NCBI RefSeq assembly: GCF_003234565.1
Contig: NZ_QKTU01000015.1
Coordinates: 1 to 63,215 of the forward strand
DNA from: Curtobacterium sp. MCBD17_013
Lineage (GTDB): Bacteria > Actinomycetota > Actinomycetes > Actinomycetales > Microbacteriaceae
Direction: 5' to 3'
DNA: 63,215 nt
Below the pieces are notes generated by a model that saw only the letters and a list, made by a program, of their open reading frames with translations, was not told the DNA's origin and did no database searches. The translations under genes were made by a program, and so were the position numbers. Shown here piece after piece: positions 60,632 to 63,215 of this stretch (position 1 is the stretch's first letter; each line of letters begins with the position of its first letter).

Positions 60632-60644
60632 GGAGACCGTCGTC

Positions 60645-61145
60645 ATGACGCTGCAGGCCATCGGGAACATCGCGCTCGGACTCGCGCTCGTCGCGTTCCT
60701 CATGTACCGCCAGACCACCTGGCGCCGCGTCGACCCGACCCGGGTCTGGCGCATGCCGGTCGTCCTGGCCGGCGTCGGCGTGCTCTCGCTCACGCACAGC
60801 GGCGTGACCCGCGTCGGCACGGTGGACGTCGCGCTCCTCGTGGTCGAGCTCGTGCTGTCGGCCGCCGTCGGTGCGGTGATGGGCACGATGACGCGGTTCC
60901 GGACCGTGGACGCAGGTGGTCCCGGGCGGCCGTCGTCCCTGGAGGCGCGGAGCGGCTGGACCGGCGCGGCGCTCTGGCTCGTCCTCGTCCTGGTCCGCGT
61001 CGGGATCGACGTCCTCGGGTCGCAGCTCGGCGCCGTCCTGCTCACCTCGACCGGGGTGGTCCTGCTCGGCATCGCGGCGAACCGGGCCGCCCGCGCGTTC
61101 GTCATCGACCGCCGGATCCCGCGCGGACCCCTCGTCCGGGCATGA
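60645..61145 (+). CDS. DUF1453/CcdC-like membrane protein
   Basis: A 166-residue membrane protein with about four segments (TLQAIGNIALGLALVAFLMY, WRMPVVLAGVGVLSLTHSG, VDVALLVVELVLSAAVGAVMG, then WTGAALWLVLVLVRVGIDVLG). YRQTTWRRVDPTRVWRMP near the first helix and TRFRTVDAGG after the third are family-like. It resembles the protein at 10751-11266 in layout. AGGAG precedes ATG 60645. The histidine kinase gene starts 8 nt after its stop, so it may be an accessory of that pair. Confidence 0.75.
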   Translation: MTLQAIGNIALGLALVAFLMYRQTTWRRVDPTRVWRMPVVLAGVGVLSLTHSGVTRVGTVDVALLVVELVLSAAVGAVMGTMTRFRTVDAGGPGRPSSLEARSGWTGAALWLVLVLVRVGIDVLGSQLGAVLLTSTGVVLLGIAANRAARAFVIDRRIPRGPLVRA

Positions 61146-61152
61146 TGGAGCG

Positions 61153-62445
61153 GTGAACAGCGTGGGCCGCCCCGGCACCGGTTCGACCGACGCCCTGCTG
61201 ACGGACCGCAACGGAGTCGGCTCCGCACTCAACCTCGTCGGCGTGGTCGTCGTCGCGTGGTCGACGGCCCGGTCCTTCGCCGGCGCGGACGTGCCCGTGC
61301 TCGTCGTGGTCGCCACCGGGGTCGCCCTGCTCGCGTGGGCCGTGCGGCTGTTCCTGCCCGGACGTGCCGGCCCGGCCGTCGCCGCGGTCGTGATGGTCCT
61401 CCTCGCCGCACCGGGCGTCATGGCGTCCTCGGCCGCCCTCGTCGCACCGATCATGGTCGCGCTCGTCGTCCTCGGAGCGGACCTCGCGCTGCCGGTGTGG
61501 CTCGGACCGTCGCTCGCCGCGGTCGCGGCCGTCATCGTCGCGGTCGTGGCGGCCGTCGAGGGCGTCCCGGCACTGGTCCTGCTCGGCGTGCTCGCGGGCC
61601 TCGCGGTGGCGGTCCTCATCGGGGTCAGCCGGCGGCAGGCCCGGCTCGCCAGGCGCCGGGAGGAAGCGCTCGCACACCGCGTCGCCGAGGCCGAGGCCGA
61701 GCAGCAGCGGTCCGCGTTGCTCGCCGACCGGGCTCGGGTCGCCCGCGACGTCCACGACGTCCTCGCGCACGGACTCGGCGGACTCGTCCTCCAGCTCGAC
61801 GCGGTCGAGGCCCTCCTCGAGGCCGGGCGGACGGCCGAGGGCACCGCCAAGGCCGCCGATGCCCGCCGTCTCGCCGCGGACAGCCTGGTGGAGGCCCGGC
61901 GTGCGGTCGCGGCGCTCCGCGATCCGGAGGGGAGGGACGGAGCCGCACCGTCCCTCCCCGCCGTGTCCGGCGCCGCCGCGACCCGCGCCGCCATGTCCGG
62001 CAGCGACGTGTCCGGCGCCGCCACGTCCGGCCCTGTCGACGCCGGTGCCGCCGTGCCCGACCCTGGCGCATCGGGCGGCGGGCTCATGCCCCTCGTGGCC
62101 GCGCACCGCTCGTTCGGCGGCGCCGTGCTCACCGAGGGCGACCTCTCGCTGCGGGACCTCGACGACGCGCACCGCGCGGTCGTCGTCGCCGCGGCCCGGG
62201 AGGCCCTGAGCAACGCCCGTAGGCACGCGCCGGGTGCCACCGTGGAGCTCTCCGTCGTCCACGGTTCCGATGCCGTCGACGTGGTCGTCACGAACCCGCT
62301 CGCCAGCGGCGGCCACGGCCTGGTCGGCATGCGGGAGCGGTTCGCGGAGCTCGGCGACGGTTCGGCCGTCCGCGCCGATCGCACGGCGGGGGAGTTCGTC
62401 GTGTCGATGCACGTGCCCCGCGTGGACGGCGGCCCGCGCTCGTGA
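61153..62445 (+). CDS. NarL-type sensor histidine kinase
   Basis: A 430-residue membrane kinase. About five to six hydrophobic segments (residues 25-150) make the sensor. The dimerisation domain (HisKA_3) has ARVARDVHDVLAHGLGGLVLQLD with phospho-acceptor His201. The ATPase domain contains EALSNARRHAPGATVEL (N-box) and GGHGLVGMRERFAELG. Between them, residues about 259-308 are a low-complexity Ala/Ser/Gly/Pro stretch built of GTGTCCGGCGCCGCC-like DNA units, not usual for the family. GTG 61153 follows GGAG. It overlaps the response regulator gene (GTGA). Confidence 0.92.
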   Translation: MNSVGRPGTGSTDALLTDRNGVGSALNLVGVVVVAWSTARSFAGADVPVLVVVATGVALLAWAVRLFLPGRAGPAVAAVVMVLLAAPGVMASSAALVAPIMVALVVLGADLALPVWLGPSLAAVAAVIVAVVAAVEGVPALVLLGVLAGLAVAVLIGVSRRQARLARRREEALAHRVAEAEAEQQRSALLADRARVARDVHDVLAHGLGGLVLQLDAVEALLEAGRTAEGTAKAADARRLAADSLVEARRAVAALRDPEGRDGAAPSLPAVSGAAATRAAMSGSDVSGAATSGPVDAGAAVPDPGASGGGLMPLVAAHRSFGGAVLTEGDLSLRDLDDAHRAVVVAAAREALSNARRHAPGATVELSVVHGSDAVDVVVTNPLASGGHGLVGMRERFAELGDGSAVRADRTAGEFVVSMHVPRVDGGPRS

Positions 62446-63191
62446 CCCCGATCCGCGTCCTCGTCGCCGACGACCAGGCGATCGTCCGCGACGGGCTCGT
62501 GACGGTCCTGTCGCTCCTGCCCGACGTCGAGGTCGTCGGCGAGGCCGCCGACGGCGCCGCGGCACTCGCGCTCGTGGCGACGGAACGCCCCGACGTCGTC
62601 CTCATGGACCTCCGGATGCCCGGGGTCGACGGCGCGACGGCGACCGCGGCGATCCAGCGCGAGCACCCGGGGGTCCGCGTCCTCGTGCTCACGACCTTCG
62701 CGGACGACGCCTCGATCGTCACCGCGCTCCGTGCCGGGGCCCGCGGGTACCTGACGAAGGACGCGGGTCGGGCCGAACTCGCGGCGGCGGTCCGGGCCGT
62801 GGCGAGTGGCCAGACGACCCTGGACGCGTCGGTGGCGGCGCTCCTCGTGGCGAACCTGCCGGACGCGACCGAGCCGACGACGGGCCTCCCGGCACCGGCG
62901 GCGCAGCGGGCGACGGGCGCCGCGGATCCGGGCACGCACCCCCGGGCGGCGCCCTCGCGAGCGGCGGACCCGGCGACACCCGGGGCGCTCCGCACCCGCT
63001 GGCCGACGCTCACCCCGCGCGAGGCGGACGTGCTCGCGGCGATCGCGGCGGGTCGCACGAACCCGGAGATCGCCAGCGCGCTGTTCCTGACGGTCCCGAC
63101 CGTGAAGTCGTACGTGAACCAGGTGTTCGCCAAGCTCGGCGTCCGCACCCGGGCCGAGGCGGTCGCGGTCGTCCTGTCCCCGCGCTCCTGA
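62442..63191 (+). CDS. NarL/FixJ-type response regulator
   Basis: A 249-residue regulator. The receiver domain starts PIRVLVADDQAIVRDGL and has phospho-acceptor Asp56 in VVLMDLRMPGVDG, with LTTFADD and GYLTKDAG. The LuxR-type helix-turn-helix reads LTPREADVLAAIAAGRTNPEIASALFLTVPTVKSYVNQVFAKLGVRTRAEAV. The linker of about 45 residues (140-184) is longer than usual, Ala/Pro/Thr-rich and contains CGGGCCTCCCG at 62881-62891. GTG 62442 overlaps the kinase stop. It forms a two-component pair with the kinase. The signal is unknown. Confidence 0.94.
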   Translation: MTPIRVLVADDQAIVRDGLVTVLSLLPDVEVVGEAADGAAALALVATERPDVVLMDLRMPGVDGATATAAIQREHPGVRVLVLTTFADDASIVTALRAGARGYLTKDAGRAELAAAVRAVASGQTTLDASVAALLVANLPDATEPTTGLPAPAAQRATGAADPGTHPRAAPSRAADPATPGALRTRWPTLTPREADVLAAIAAGRTNPEIASALFLTVPTVKSYVNQVFAKLGVRTRAEAVAVVLSPRS

Positions 63192-63215
63192 CACCCCTCC
63201 GGCCCCGCCCATCCG

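Noticed and set aside
58308..61145. A 945-codon forward frame
   Set aside because: It runs antisense through TPR, DUF4190-like and spermidine-synthase-like genes. Only the end from 60645 codes for a plausible membrane protein.

Overview
This is a high-G+C (roughly 70% or more) actinobacterial chromosome segment. ATGA/GTGA stop-start overlaps are common, GTG starts are frequent, several genes look leaderless (a TANNNT -10 box 6-8 nt before the start codon), and arginine/alanine-rich tails abound. The gene content (a small MGKFVYG protein, RPF with LysM, DUF1684, DUF4184, DUF6510, NUDIX-like DUF4916) fits Microbacteriaceae, with Curtobacterium the most plausible genus. That placement is inference, not measurement. 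No rRNA, tRNA, CRISPR array, insertion sequence or prophage was seen.

Positions 1-22300 form a plant-sugar region. After a cut-off secreted Ala/Pro protein come AraC and TetR regulators and an alditol/xylitol-type FAD oxidase. Next is a LacI regulator divergent from an ABC sugar importer (two permeases and a lipoprotein, no ATPase), followed by a GH35 beta-galactosidase. A degraded YoeB/RelE-toxin tail, a membrane protein and a phospholipase D-like protein follow. Then come a GH36 alpha-galactosidase, a GH51 arabinofuranosidase, a second LacI regulator and araB-araD-araA, ended by a 20-bp-stem terminator. Together these would strip galactose and arabinose from pectin-side-chain, arabinogalactan or raffinose-type sugars and feed arabinose to xylulose 5-phosphate. 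Three palindromic operator types are visible. One, with core GTGAGCGCTCAC, is shared by araB and the distant alditol oxidase.

Positions 22300-33900 hold a resuscitation-promoting factor with a long leader. They also hold a three-gene operon of cytoplasmic sulfite-oxidase-like molybdoenzyme, flavin reductase and zinc ribbon, and a GH65 phosphorylase with its beta-phosphoglucomutase. A folE / folP2-like / RibD-like reductase / HAD operon and a DJ-1/PfpI protein complete it. Positions 33900-47700 are rich in repair: Ada-AlkA fusion with ogt, and Lhr helicase with Nei2 glycosylase. Between them lie a MOSC protein, a core-MetE-type methyltransferase, hydrolases, a DUF4184 membrane protein and a lipoprotein.

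Positions 47700-63215 carry regulators and housekeeping accessory genes. They include a His-rich PadR with a putative paired operator, a CsbD stress protein, and a DEAD-box helicase with a long leader. A GntR/DUF1684 pair, an acetyltransferase diverging from a ComB-like gene through a 35-bp divergent promoter, and DUF427 follow. A TPR / SprT-like / CGNR regulator / MntH string, a repeat-rich membrane protein and a spermidine-synthase-like protein come next. The window ends with a DUF1453-like membrane protein and a NarL-type two-component pair.

Two window-wide patterns stand out. The 11-mer CGGGAGGCCCG occurs 11 times exactly, mostly in linkers, tails and gaps. Several otherwise ordinary enzymes carry Ala/Pro/Gly-rich inserts within or between conserved domains.
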